From: Cladorhizidae sp. MBARI D1340-BT2
Taxonomy: Eukaryota; Porifera; Demospongiae; Poecilosclerida; Cladorhizidae
Assembly (NCBI GenBank): GCA_028752905.1
Contig: JAQNBH010000007.1
Span: forward strand, 40,837,872-40,901,871
Reading direction: 5' to 3'
Length of the DNA stretch: 64,000 nucleotides
A program made the position numbers and the translations under genes. Below the pieces are notes generated by a model that worked only from the letters and a program-made list of their open reading frames with translations, did not search any database and was not told the DNA's origin. Within the stretch, counting starts at the first letter, position 1; every line of letters begins with the position of its first letter. Shown piece by piece: positions 34,723 to 48,700 of this stretch.

Positions 34723-36087
34723 GATAACCAATGCCCCACATCTTACCCTGCTCCACTATCACACATAATACCCTAATTATTCCATATCCTCTAACAACCC
34801 AGCTGAGGCAATCCTCAGTCTAAATTGCAACTGCACACCTTCCTGATCCTGCATGGACCATCACGCATACCTCTCCACCCCTGCACCATTTGTTGCAAAT
34901 TTATACAACTTCACCATACGCTTGCCATTTATTCGTCCTACCAATCCTTCTCATTTCTCATCTTCATCTTCCACTTACATACCGACCCAACCTCGCTGTT
35001 TAGCTCATAATTCCTCCTCAAGATCTTCCACCATTCGATTCCTCCATCCTCTCTTAGTTTATTTACAACTATTTTTTGCCAATCTGCTCTGTTCCAACAC
35101 CTCTAATATCATATAACCTTCATCTCTTCCCTCCTCTCTTCCAGCTTGCTCCACCCCATATCTTCCCTCCAGCTACTGTATGACTTGTACCAACAATCTC
35201 CTACCCACTCTCATCTGTGCTGACTTCAACTTCCACCACTCGGATGCATACTCCATACTAGGTGTCATTAGGAAGCTCCCATACCATTCTTCCTCTTGTA
35301 TACTAACTTCCACTTGCCCATTCACTCTACTCATCCATATTACCTTCCCAGCCCACTCTTTTGCCTTCTTTGCCATCTTCTCTAACTGAACATTACCCCA
35401 TAGCTTCCTATCAAACCACAGCCAAGGACTTGAATTCTTCAACCTCTTCCAATATCTCTTCACCAATCCTCCAACTCACTCCTGCGTCCTTCTTCCCTAC
35501 TACCATGACCATGTTCTCCTACTATTACACAAAGCATGTACCACATCCAACATAGCTTGCAGGTCCACCCCTGAGTCCGCCAGAAGAACAACATCATCTG
35601 CACACAGTGCCCCACACCAAGAGCCTTCCACCTTAACTCCTAGCTCACTCCAACTTCACCGCCATTCCCATCAAATAAATATTGAAAAGAAGTGGAGACA
35701 AAGACCTCCTTCCGTTTAAACCACCACCGTTGTTTCTATCCCACTATACATATCCTCACAAGTTCCTCCTCCACTTCATACTGCCTCAACTTGTGCCACG
35801 GTCCTCCCTCCAAACAGTCATATGCCTTGCTTATGTCCAGGAAGGCCAGATATGAACTCTTCCCTCTTCCTCACTTCCACAAACACCAACCACTGGTCCA
35901 AACATCTCCTCTGACTCCTCAGCAAACCCTCCCAACTCCTCCCCAACACACTTACAAACACCTTCACCACACTACAACCTAATGCAATCACCCTGAAGTT
36001 CCCTACTTAGTCCTTGTCGTCATCCTTGTGTAGAGGTTAGTAAATTCCTCTTCAAGTTCACTAGAAAACACTCACTCTAATCACCAC
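34723..36087 (-). mobile_element. antisense LINE fragment, second copy
   Basis: Same as 26011-27385 and joined to the NLR piece at the same point (gacgataaccaatgcc), so both arose from one junction by segmental duplication. Small indels distinguish the copies (for example, loss of 12-21 bp near 35233 and 35880). Confidence 0.88.
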
Positions 36088-39000
36088 ATGCACCAACCTA
36101 CCTACAAATATCAGCATTTGCACCAACCTACTACCTCCATACATCAGCATCTGCACCAACCTTCTACCTCCATACATCAGCACCTTCACCAACCTTCTAC
36201 CTCCATACATCAGCATCTGCACCAACCTTCTACCTCCATACATCAGCATCTGCACCAACCTACCTCCATACATCAGCATCTACACCAACCTTCTACCACC
36301 ATACATCAGCATCTGCACCAACCTTCTACCTCCATCAGCATCTGCACCAACCTTATATCTCCATACATGCAGCATCTGTACCAACCTTCTACCTCCATAC
36401 ATCAGCATCTGCACCAACCTTCTACCTCCATACATGCAGCATCTGCACCAACCTTCTACCTCCATACATCAGCATCAACCTTCTACCTCCATACATCAGC
36501 ATCTGCACCAACCTTCTACCTCCATACATCAGCATCTGCACCAACCTACTACCTCCATACATCAGCATCTGCACCAACCTTCTACCTCCATACATGCAGC
36601 ATCTGCACCAACCTTCTACCTCCATACATCAGCATCAACCTTCTACCTCCATACATCAGCATCTGCACCAACCTTCTACCTCCATACATGCAGCATCTGC
36701 ACCAACCTACTACCTCCATACATCAGCATCTGCACCAACCTTCTACCTCCATACATCAGCATCAACCTTCTACCTCCATACATCAGCATCTGCACCAACC
36801 TTCTACCTCCATACATCAGCATCTGCACCAACCTTCTACCTCCATACATCAGCATCTGTACCAACCTCTACCTCCATACATCAGCATCTGCACCAACCAC
36901 CTCCATACATCAGCATCTGCACCAACCTTCTACCTCCATACATCAGCATCTACACCAACCTTCTACCTCCATACATCAGCATCTTCACCAACCTTCTACC
37001 TCCATACATCAGCATCTGCACCAACCTACTACCTCCATACATCACATCTGCACCAACCTTCTACCTCCATACATCAGCACCTGCACCAACCTTCTACCTC
37101 CATACATCAGCATCTGCACCAACCTTCTACCTCCATACATCAGCATCTACACCAACCTCTACCTCCATACATCAGCATCTGCACCAACCTTCTACCACCA
37201 TACATCAGCATCTGCACCAACCTTCTACCTCCATACATCAGCATCTACACCAACCTTCTACCTCCATACATCAGCATCTACACCAACCTTCTACCACCAT
37301 ACATCAGCATCTGCACCAACCTACTACCTCCATACATCACATCTGCACCAACCTTCTACCTCTATACATCAGCATCTGCACCAACCTTCTACCTCCATAC
37401 ATCAGCATCTGCACCAACCTTCTACCTCCATACATCAGCATCTGCACCAACCTTCTACCTCCATACATCAGCACCAACCTTCTACCTCCATACATCAGCA
37501 TCTGCACCAACCTTCTACCTCCATACATCAGCATCTACACCAACCTTCTACCTCCATACATCAGCATCTGCACCAACCTTTTACCTCCATACATCAGCAT
37601 CTACACCAAACTTCTCTACCTCCATACATCAGCATCTGCAGTAACCTTCTACCTCCATACATCAGCATCTGCACCAACCTTCTACCTCCATACATCAGCA
37701 TCTGCACCAACCTCTACCTCCATACATCAGCATCTACACCAACCTTCTACCTCCATACATCAGCTTCTACACCAACTTCTACCTCCATACATCAGCATCT
37801 GCACCAACCTTCTACCTCCATACATCAGCATCTACACCAACCTTCTACCTCCATACATCAGCACCAACCTTCTACCACCATACATCAGCATCTGCACCAA
37901 CCTCTACCTCCATACATCAGCATCTACACCAACCTTCTACCTCCATACATCAGCATCTACACCAACCTTCTACCTCCATACATCAGCATCTACACCAACC
38001 TTCTACCTCCATACATCAGCATCTGCACCAACCTTTTACCTCCATACATCAGCATCTACACCAAACTTCTCTACCTCCATACATCAGCATCTGCAGTAAC
38101 CTTCTACCTCCATACATCAGCATCTGCACCAACCTTCTACCTCCATACATCAGCATCTGCACCAACCTCTACCTCCATACATCAGCATCTACACCAACCT
38201 TCTACCTCCATACATCAGCATCTGCACCAACCTTCTACCACCATACATCAGCATCTGCACCAACCTTCTACCTCCATACATCAGCATCTACACCAACCTA
38301 CTACCTCCATACATCAGCATCTGCACCAACCTTCTACCTCCATACATCAGCATCTGCACCAACCTTCTATCTCCATACATGCAGCATCTGTACCAACCTA
38401 CTACCTCCATACATCAGCATCTGCACCAACCTTCTACCTCGATACATCAGCTTCTACACCAACTTCTACCTCCATACATCAGCATCTGCACCAACCTACT
38501 ACCTCCATACATCAGCACCAACCTTCTACCACCATACATCAGCATCTACACCAAACTTCTCTACCTCCATACATCAGCATCTGCAGTAACCTTCTACCTC
38601 CATACATCAGCATCTGCACCAACCTTCTACCTCCATACATCAGCATCTTCACCAACCTTATACCTCCATACATCAGCATCAACCTTCTACCTCCTTACAT
38701 CAGCACCTGCACCAACCTTCTACCACCATACATCAGCATCTGCACCAACCTTTTACCTCCATACATCAGCATCTACACCAAACTTCTCTACCTCCATACA
38801 TCAGCATCTGCAGTAACCTTCTACCTCCATACATCAGCATCTGCACCAACCTTCTACCTCCATACATCAGCATCTGCACCAACCTCTACCTCCATACATC
38901 AGCATCTGCACCAACCTTCTACCACCATACATCAGCATCTGCACCAACCTTCTACCACCATACATCAGCATCTGCACCAACCTTCTACCACCATACATCA

Positions 39001-42000
39001 GCATCTACACCAACCTTCTACCTCGATACATCAGCTTCTACACCAACTTCTACCTCCATACATCAGCATCTGCACCAACCTTCTACCTCCATACATCAGC
39101 ATCTACACCAACCTTCTACCTCCATACATCAGCATCTACACCAACCTACCACCATACATCAGCATCTGCACCAACCTTCTACCTCCATACATCAGCACCA
39201 ACCTTCTACCACCATACATCAGCATCTGCACCAACCTCTACCTCCATACATCAGCATCTACACCAACCTTCTACCTCCATACATAAGCATCTGCACCAAC
39301 CTACTACCTCCATACATCAGCACCAACCTTCTACCACCATACATCAGCATCTGCACCAACCTCTACCTCCATACATCAGCATCTTCACCAACCTTCTACC
39401 TCCATACATCAGCATCTGCACCAACCTTCTACCTCCATACATCAGCATCTTCACCAACCTTCTACCTCCATACATCAGCATCTGCACCAACCTTCTACCT
39501 CCATACATCAGCATCTGCACCAACCTTCTACCTCCAAACATCAGCATCTGCACCAACCTTCTACCTCCATACATCAGCATCTACACCAACCTTCTACCTC
39601 CATACATCAGCATCTGCACCAACCTACTACCTCCATACATCAGCATCTGCACCAACCTTCTACCTCCATACATCAGCATCTGCACCAACCTTCTACCTCC
39701 ATACATCAGCATCTGCACCAACCTTCTACCTCCATACATCAGCATCTGCACCAACCTTCTACCTCCACACATCAGCATCTACACCAACCTTCTACCTCCA
39801 TACATCAGCATCTGCACCAACCTTCTACCTCCATACATGCAGCATCTGCACCAACCTTCTACCTCCATACATCAGCATCTACACCAACCTACTACCTCCA
39901 TACATCAGCATCTGCACCAACCTACTACCTCCATACATCAGCATCTGCACCAACCTTCTACCTCCATACATCAGCATCTGCACCAACCTTCTACCTCCAT
40001 ACATCAGCATCTACACCAACCTTCTACCTCCATACATCAGCATCTGCACCAACCTTCTATCTCCATACATGCAGCATCTGTACCAACCTACTACCTCCAT
40101 ACATCAGCATCTGCACCAACCTTCTACCTCCATACATGCAGCATCTGCACCAACCTTCTACCTTCATACATCAGCATCTACACCAACCTACTACCTCCAT
40201 ACATCAGCATCTGCACCAACCTTCTACCTCCATACATCAGCATCTGCACCAACCTTCTACCACCATACATCAGCATCTGCACCAACCTCTACTTCCATAC
40301 ATAAGCATCTGCACTAACCTTCTACCTCCATACATCAGCATCTGCACCAACCTTCTACCACCATACATCAGCATCTACACCAACCTTCTACCTCCATACA
40401 TCAGCACCAACCTCCATACATCAGCATCTGCACCAACCTTCTACCAGCATACATCAGCATCTGCACAAACCTTCTACCTCCATACATCAGCATCTACACC
40501 AACCTCCTACCACCATACATCAGCATTTGCACCAACCCTCAACCTCCATACATCAGCATCTACACCAACCTTCTACCTCCATACCATCAGCATCTGCACC
40601 AACCTTCTACCTCCATACATGCAGCATCTGCACCAACCTTCTACCTCCATACATCAGCATCTACACCAACCTACTACCTCCATACATCAGCATCTGCACC
40701 AACCTACTACCTCCATACATCAGCATCTGCACCAACCTTCTACCTCCATACATCAGCATCTGCAGTAACCTTCTACCTCCATACATCAGCATCTACACCA
40801 ACCTTCTACCTCCATACATCAGCATCTACACCAACCTTCTACCTCCATACATCAGCATCTACACCAACCTTCTACCTCCATACATCAGCATCTGCACCAA
40901 CCTTCTATCTCCATACATGCAGCATCTGTACCAACCTACTACCTCCATACATCAGCATCTGCACCAACCTTCTACCTCCATACATGCAGCATCTGCACCA
41001 ACCTTCTACCTCCATACATCAGCATCTGCACCAACCTTCTACCTCCATACATCAGCATCTACACCAACCTTCTACCTCCATACATCAGCATCTGCACCAA
41101 CCTTCTATCTCCATACATGCAGCATCTGTACCAACCTACTACCTCCATACATCAGCATCTGCACCAACCTTCTACCTCCATACATGCAGCATCTGCACCA
41201 ACCTTCTACCTTCATACATCAGCATCTACACCAACCTACTACCTCCATACATCAGCATCTGCACCAACCTTCTACCTCCATACATCAGCATCTGCACCAA
41301 CCTTCTACCACCATACATCAGCATCTGCACCAACCTCTACTTCCATACATAAGCATCTGCACTAACCTTCTACCTCCATACATCAGCATCTGCACCAACC
41401 TTCTACCTCCATACATCAGCATCTGCACCAACCTTCTACCTCCATACATCAGCATCTGCACCAACCTTCTACCTCCATACATCATTATCTGCACCAACCT
41501 TCTACCTCCATACATAAGCATCTGCACCAACCTTCTACCTCCATACATCAGCATCTGCACCAACCTTTTACCTCCATACATCAGCATCTACACCAAACTT
41601 CTCTACCTCCCATACATCAGCATCTGCACTAACCTTCTACCACCATACATCAGCATCTACACCAACCTTCTACCTCCATACATCAGCATATGCAGTAACC
41701 TTCTACCTCCATACATCAGCACCTGCACCAACCCTCTACCTCCATACATCAGCATCTGCACCAACCTTCTACCTCCATACATGCAGAATCTGCACCAACC
41801 TTCTACCTCCATACATCAGCATCTACACCAACCTTCTACCTCCATACATCAGCATCTGCACCAACCTTCTACCTCCATACATCAGCATCTGCACCATCCT
41901 TCTACCTCCATACATCAGCATCTGCACCAACCTTCTACCTCCATACATCAGCATCTACACCAACCTTCTACCTCCATACATGCAGAATCTGCACCAACCT

Positions 42001-42165
42001 TCTACCTCCATACATCAGCATCTACACCAACCTTCTACCTCCATACATCAGCATCTGCACCAACCTTCTACCTCCATACATCAGCATCTGCACCAACCTT
42101 CTACCTCCATACATCAGCATCAACCTTCTACCTCCATACATAAGCATCTGCACCAACCTTCTACC
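36088..42165. repeat. 33-bp minisatellite, array 2, about 180 units
   Basis: Starts with the same transition as array 1 (atgcaccaacctacctacaa at 36088 and 27386). A segment at about 39350-41640 shares rare variants in the same order with about 27480-28770 of array 1 (ataccatcagc, accaacctccatacatc, ctaccagcatac). Ends at 42165 in unique sequence (ctacctgtggtgtgcag). Confidence 0.97.
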
Positions 42166-42795
42166 TGTGGTGTGCAGTGAGCATGTTGACATGAACCTCA
42201 GTTATCAGTAAGGTGGTTATGCAATCCCCATCTGCACAGATGATTGTGTTTCTACTGCACGTACAGTTCAGGTTACTGACATTCGAGGAACTGGAATATA
42301 TTTCAAGAACCCGGTACCAATGGCAAGTGAATATGTAACCCACTAGCTACCTGGCACTGATTCAGCACCCTAGGCATTCCAATCTTCATACCCTACATGT
42401 ACCTCTACCCTTGCCCTAACTATTGCCATAAGCCCCATCTACCTAGCATATGTAGCCCTATCCATAGCCCTAGCATATGTATATAGCCCTACCCAATGCC
42501 CTAGTATATATGGCCCTATACAATGCCCGGGCACATATGGCCCTATCCATACCCATAGCATATATACTATCCTTAGCTGTAGCATTGCCCTGTATACTTT
42601 AGAGTATTAGTATATAGTACATGATGCTAGTGATAGTAGTAGTAATAGATATACTATAATAATAATGGTAATAATAATAACTGATATAATGGCAATGATA
42701 ATAATATGACGATTGCAGAAATAATTCACGCGTGTAAATATAATATATACAACCAATGTCCTGCACAGCCTCAGCGAGACCAGAAATTACAGTCC
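42166..42795. other. 3' flank of the mS35 gene
   Basis: No gene. Contains three to four degenerate copies of a roughly 33-bp motif (tagccctacccaatgcccta, gtatatatgg) at about 42440-42560, and an ATAATA-rich tract at 42640-42710. No AATAAA was found on the minus strand just past the mS35 stop. Confidence 0.5.
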
Positions 42796-45700
42796 TCATG
42801 TTGAGTCCTCGTCATCTTCACCTTCCAACTCCCACGGTTCCAATCTCTGAAAATAAGGAGGGGGAATCCCTAATTAGAGATGGCAGCCTGCTTATGCAAA
42901 TAATAAGATGAACATGGGAGCGAGCAAAACATGGGAGGAGCCAGGCTCGGGGAAACCTTCTTTTTTTTGCCTCAGGTGTGCATGCATGCGTGCTTCACAC
43001 AGAGCAATGAAGGTTGATCTTAGCCAAAACATAGCCACACGGCTTCGCCCCACGTCCAATGGCTGAACATTACCTAGTGGATGCAATACACCCCAATAGA
43101 GATCTGTTACAGACATGTACTGTAGTTCCAGCTTGCACAAACACTCCTGCAATGCAGCAATGGCTGAGGCTGCATTTAACATGGAGGAAGATTCGGAAGT
43201 CGACTGTGGCTGTGACACAAGTCAAGTTGATCCAAGAACTCGCTGGTGCAAGTTCTTCCTTACAACGGACTGTGCAAAATTACCATGCTTTTTGGTTAGT
43301 CCTCTAACCAATTACAAATTACCTTCTCAGTACAACCTCTTTGCCAGGGAGACCTCTGTAACTGCTGGCAATTTCAAAACTAGCCATATAGCTCTGCCTG
43401 ATCTCACCACGAGTAGATTTGGCCACACCCATATCACCATCGCCACCAAGTTTAAATACCGTCAATATAAAAATACTTTTGACTGCCAATATTTCTGGCA
43501 ATCCGGTGGAAGCTCAATGTGCTTAATAAACCAGCTTTTGCAATATTACTCTAGCTCCTCCACCTACATTAGACTCCAAATAGAGCACTTTCAGAAGGTA
43601 GAGAGCGTAGTCATGGTTCTGTTCTCGCGTAGGGCACCTACACAACAACAGGTGCAGCGAGATAATCAACAACAAGAAGAGTAACAATAACAACAACAAC
43701 AACAAGTTTAACAAAGAATCTATAAGCATTGATAAGCAACAAGTCAACTCATTCCATATTCATAATTTCAAAATTTCAACAATTAATAATCAATAAAGTG
43801 GCAAAAGGCTCCTGCAAAGTACAGAGAACTTAGGTAAGAGCAAGGTTACTCCTTTAGTCGGCACTTCTCCTTTTAATGCCAATGTTACAGAAGACTGAAG
43901 TATTTCGGTTGAAATGTTTGAACAAAGTGAGAGAGAAATCTACAAGTATTCCATGCTGGCCGAAAAATAATCACACAAATTAAAAATGGCTACCCTTCAG
44001 CACCTGGAGAACAACGTGTTGGTTTCCTAACTTCATTATTGTGTAAATTTCAGCCCCAAGCAGTTTTTAATGAAGTATTTTCACATCGTAATTATTCGTT
44101 CAAACACTTGCACGTATAAGAGGGGGTGTAACTTGGTAGATGGGAGGAGCCACGTGACCAGGCATCAATGCAAAATTAATAAAGAATTTTTTTTAATATA
44201 TATATACGGGCTAGGGACTTTTAGCGTGCCGGGAATTATTTTCTTGGCCCCACCCACTTTTATGAAGGTAGTGATCTGTGAAAAGAGGAAAGAATCGGAA
44301 ATGAGAGTGATGCTCCTTATAAGAAGAAGAGAAGAAGTTTTCTAGGTTAGAGTTCTAGTGTGGCGTCATACGGTAAGAAAGGGGTACTCTGCAACCCCCT
44401 AACAGAAACTCCCCTCTCCCGTCCCAGCATGAAATCATCATTAGCATGCAATGTCCTCCTCCATCATACGAGACATGCTAGAGCTCTTGACTTCAGTGAA
44501 AAACCATAAAATAAACTTTCCAATTATGACTATGCCTTCTAGAAGGTAAACCCCCCAAAACTGTAATGATTGAATAGAAAGGAAACAAAGTATATCCAGT
44601 TTGATGACCCTTTACCATTTACAATCTAAAAATGATTTTAACATTTACAATCTAAAAATGATTTAAATGGTAAAGGGTCATCTAACTGACTGTGTTCTAC
44701 AACAACATGGGTACAGTCTTGTTTCCTTTCTATTTTCCAATACCATACTATACAATTGATGAGCATAGCGAGCCCTCAGTGGGGAGTTGGATAGAAAACT
44801 TGGTAGAGCTGTGAAGGGCATATCTATGTAACACCGTATATACATTCACACGTAAAAATTTAAACGCGTTACCACCCTTAAATAATGCGGACTTGTACAA
44901 ACAAGGAATGGTCGTCATGGTGAAAACAAAGATCAAAGATTGAGAAATCCACATTCATTAAATCCATTACCCAGACAGAGTTCACCTCATGCTCACCAAC
45001 CAGACAGAGTTCACCTCATGCTCACCTCCCTGCATAGAGACGGATGGTTCCCTTGTCTTCTTTATACCGGGAGCCAGCCAGTTCAATCATCTTCCTCTGA
45101 GCATGCTCAGACAAACCCAAGTCAGCAACTTTGAACTGTAGAGTCACATTTTATCACTATATATAATTATATGTACACACCCAACACTTGTGCCCAGATG
45201 AAGACTTACAATGATCACTACTTGCTTGGAGCCAGGATGCTTGACGGAATGGCTGGGGAAGACATAGTTCCTGGTCTCGATCTGCAATGGCAGTGCTGGA
45301 AGATGCTCAGGCCATGCAGTGCACAAAGCTGTATGTATATATGTGGACAAATAATACCTAACATTATTATGAGAAACTTTTGATAAGATTAAGGTAGAAT
45401 CTAATTTGAAGCACACTGCCTCAACCCAGTGTGATGTTGGTCCAGTGCATGTCCCCATAGAGCTATTGTAACCTACTTCAACCTGTCTCAACCCAGTGTG
45501 ATGTTGGTCCAGTGTGTGTCCCCATAGAGCTATTGTAAACTACTTCAACCTGCCTCAACCCAGTGTGTTGGTCCAGTGTGTGTCCCCATACAGCTATTGT
45601 AAACTACTTCAACCTGCCTCAACCCTGTGTGTTGGTCCAGTGTGTGTCCCCATAGAGCTATTGTCAACCTACTTCAACCTGCCTCAACCCAGTGTGTTGG

Positions 45701-48700
45701 TCCAGTGTGTGTCCCCATAGAGCTATTGTAAACTACTTCAACCTGCCTCAACCCTGTGTGTTGGTCCAGTGTGTGTCCCCATAGAGCTATTGTCAGCCTA
45801 CTTCAACCTGCCTCAACCCAGTGTGTTGGTCCAGTGTGTGTCCCCATAGAGCTATTGTCAACTACTTCAACCTGCCTCAACCCAGTGTGTTGGTCCAGTG
45901 TGTGTCCCAATAGAGCTATTGTCAACCTACTTCAACCTGCCTCAACCCAGTGTGTTGGTCCAGTGTGTGTCCATAGAGCTATTGTCAACCTACTTCAACC
46001 TGCCTCAACCCAGTGTGTTGGTCCAGTGCGTCTCCCCATAGAGCTATTGTAACCTACTTCAACATGCCTCAACCCACGTGATGTTGGTCCAGTGTGTGTC
46101 CCCATAGAGCTATTGTAACCTGCTTCAACCCAGACCTGTGATGTTGGTCCAGTGTGTCCCTAAAGATGCACACTATGGCAAGGCCTACTTAGCAACACAA
46201 ATACAAGGTGTGCTATGAACAGAGAGTGTGTTAACCCTTCCAGCTCTGGATAAGTTTCTTTTCTTCCAAAAAATCTGGTTGTTCAGAGCTCTCTAGGTGA
46301 TTACATGGTAACACCATGTGACACTGTGTGACATGCATAACACGTTGCACACAGGATTTTTGGATGGTAGAAGATAGGAGGAGCACTCTGGTGTAGACTG
46401 AAGTGTTTCGGTTGAAACATTGGCTAAAAATAAAGCTGACTTATCTAAAGTACATTTGATGACGCCTGCCGAAAATAACCGTACACGTTGGAATAACTCG
46501 TTCTTCTTTGGAGCCCTCTGTGGTTCAACAGAAGAATTGGAACAGAGACGTTTGGGGTCCTCTAGATGAATTCTGGGGCAATTTCTGATCAAAAATTATC
46601 AAACAGCAAAAGACTGAGCAAAAGCACCACATACATACCTAGTGGGACACTAATACAACAATGAGTATGTAGTAGATATACATACATGTACATGTAGCTA
46701 TGATATTATAATGAACGTGTTGTACACTGTACAGGATCATGTATGTACTACTGAATTGGTCCCAGTCTGTACAGGGACTACTGTATAGGTGTTTTACACT
46801 GTACAGGATCATGTATGTACTACTGAATTGGTCCCAGTCTCCTGTACAGGGACTACTGTATACAGAGCAGGCGTTTCCTGTGACACTCGCTACCTGTCTG
46901 TGCCGTGTCAGCAAAATCTAACACCTGGTTCCAAGCTTGCTCTTAGCATAAACCATCTAATGACGTTGAATAATGAATAAATTACCATTGTAATTTTTTA
47001 ACTGGAGAGGGAGGGGGGGGCATGTCCCAAACTTCTCTGCATTAGCATGAAACAGCATCATTATGATAAGACAGTGTGACACACCCAGCATCATTAAACA
47101 GCATCATTATGATAAGACAGTGTGACACACCCAGCATCATTAAACAGCATCATTATGATAAGACAGTGTGACACACCCAGCATCATTATGGTAACAGCAT
47201 CATTATGGTTAGGCAAGTCTTAGCATCTCACTATTCCTGATGAAGGCTAGAGCATCTAGTCGAAACGTCGAGAGAATACAATTTCAAGTTGATTATTGAG
47301 AAGGTTATTGTTTATGTCAACTGAGAGTTGATTGAGAGTGTGACACTGTTTGAAACAGAATCTTCATTATGGTAAGCATCATTAGTAATGCTGTGTGATA
47401 CGCCTAGCATGAAACAGTATCACTATGGTAACACAGTGTGACATGCTTAGCATGAAATAGCATCAGGTAATGCAGTGTGACACACCTAGCATGAAACATT
47501 ATATTGTACACACTTACGCTTCAGAGCTTCACAATGTCTGTGGATAGCAGGAGGTGTTAAGTGGAGGAAGTTTGGAATCTGTAAATAACAAACAACAATG
47601 ACAACCAGCGCAGACGCACACCACACCCACTGACTTCTGAAAATATAATAATTTGTCCCTTGACAAATACTTAATCAGCCTACAAAATTTGGTAAAGATT
47701 AGTCAAGTCACTTTTTAAAAGTTACTTTATTTTATACACACACACACAAACAACAACAACACACTTCAACAAACAAACAACAACACACTTCAACAAACAA
47801 ACAACAACACACTTCAACAAACAAACAACAACACACTTCAACAAACAAACAACAACACTTCAACAAACAAACAACAACACACTTCAACAAACAAACAACA
47901 CACTTCAACAAACAAACAACAACACACTTCAACAAACAACAACACACTTCAACAAACAAACAACAACACACTTCAACAAACAAACAACACACTTCAACAA
48001 ACAAACAACAACACACTTCAACAAACAAACAACAACACACTTCAACAAACAAACAACACACTTCAACAAACAAACAACAACACACTTCAACAAACAAACA
48101 ACACACTTCAACAAACAACACACTTCAACAAACAACACACTTCAACAAACGAACAACAACACACTTCAACAAACAAACAACACACTTCAACAAACAAACA
48201 ACACACTTCAACAAACAAACAACAACACACTTCAACAAATAAACAACAGACTTCAACAAACAAACAACAACACATTTCAACAGATAAACACACTTCAACA
48301 AACAAACAACACTTCAACAAACAACAGCACTTCAACAAACAACACACTTCAACAAACGAACAACACACTTCAACAAATAAACAACACACTTCAACAAACA
48401 AACAACACACTTCAACAAACAACAGCACTTCAACAAACAACAACACACTTCAAACAACAACACACTTCAACAAACAATGCACAAACAACAACATACTTCA
48501 ACTTCAACAATCAACAACACACTTCAACAAACAAAGCATATTATGTGCACATCCCCTGGCTTCCTCACAAATACCCAACACTAGATGGATAGCAACTGAT
48601 CCCTCATGCATCTCGGACCACATCACACACAACGCACCTTCATTAGCTCCAAGTTGCCCAAGGGAGGAGGAGATTCCCCTCCCTTCAAGGGAAATCCCAT

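Larger units (their letters stand above)
25664..42165. repeat. tandem segmental duplication: NLR piece + LINE + minisatellite
   Basis: Unit A 25664-34372 and unit B 34373-42165. Homologous landmarks lie about 8.7 kb apart: 25664/34373 (aagagatgtggac) and 27386/36088 (array start). Each unit holds an NLR NACHT piece, an antisense LINE fragment and a 33-bp array. The unit B NLR piece keeps Walker A residues that unit A has lost, so the copies have diverged independently. Confidence 0.85.

Noticed and set aside
27386..42143. Frames of up to 950 codons rich in His, Gln, Ser and Thr
   Set aside because: Read-through of a 33-bp non-coding repeat. Several frames and both strands are open in the same place.
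43005..43040. U2 snRNA-like stretch (minus-strand ttttggctaagatcaa)
   Set aside because: Only about 16 bases match the U2 5' region. The branch-site-binding and Sm parts are absent.
43115..43684. 189-codon plus-strand frame with Cys-rich start
   Set aside because: It overlaps mS35 exon 7 on the opposite strand and matches no family I know. The exon explains the sequence better.
47238..47275. Hammerhead ribozyme core (CTGATGA, 7-bp stem, GAAA) in the family A arm
   Set aside because: An extra A sits between CTGATGA and stem II, and I found no closing stem III or cleavage triplet in the right place. Worth a covariance-model search but not a supported call.
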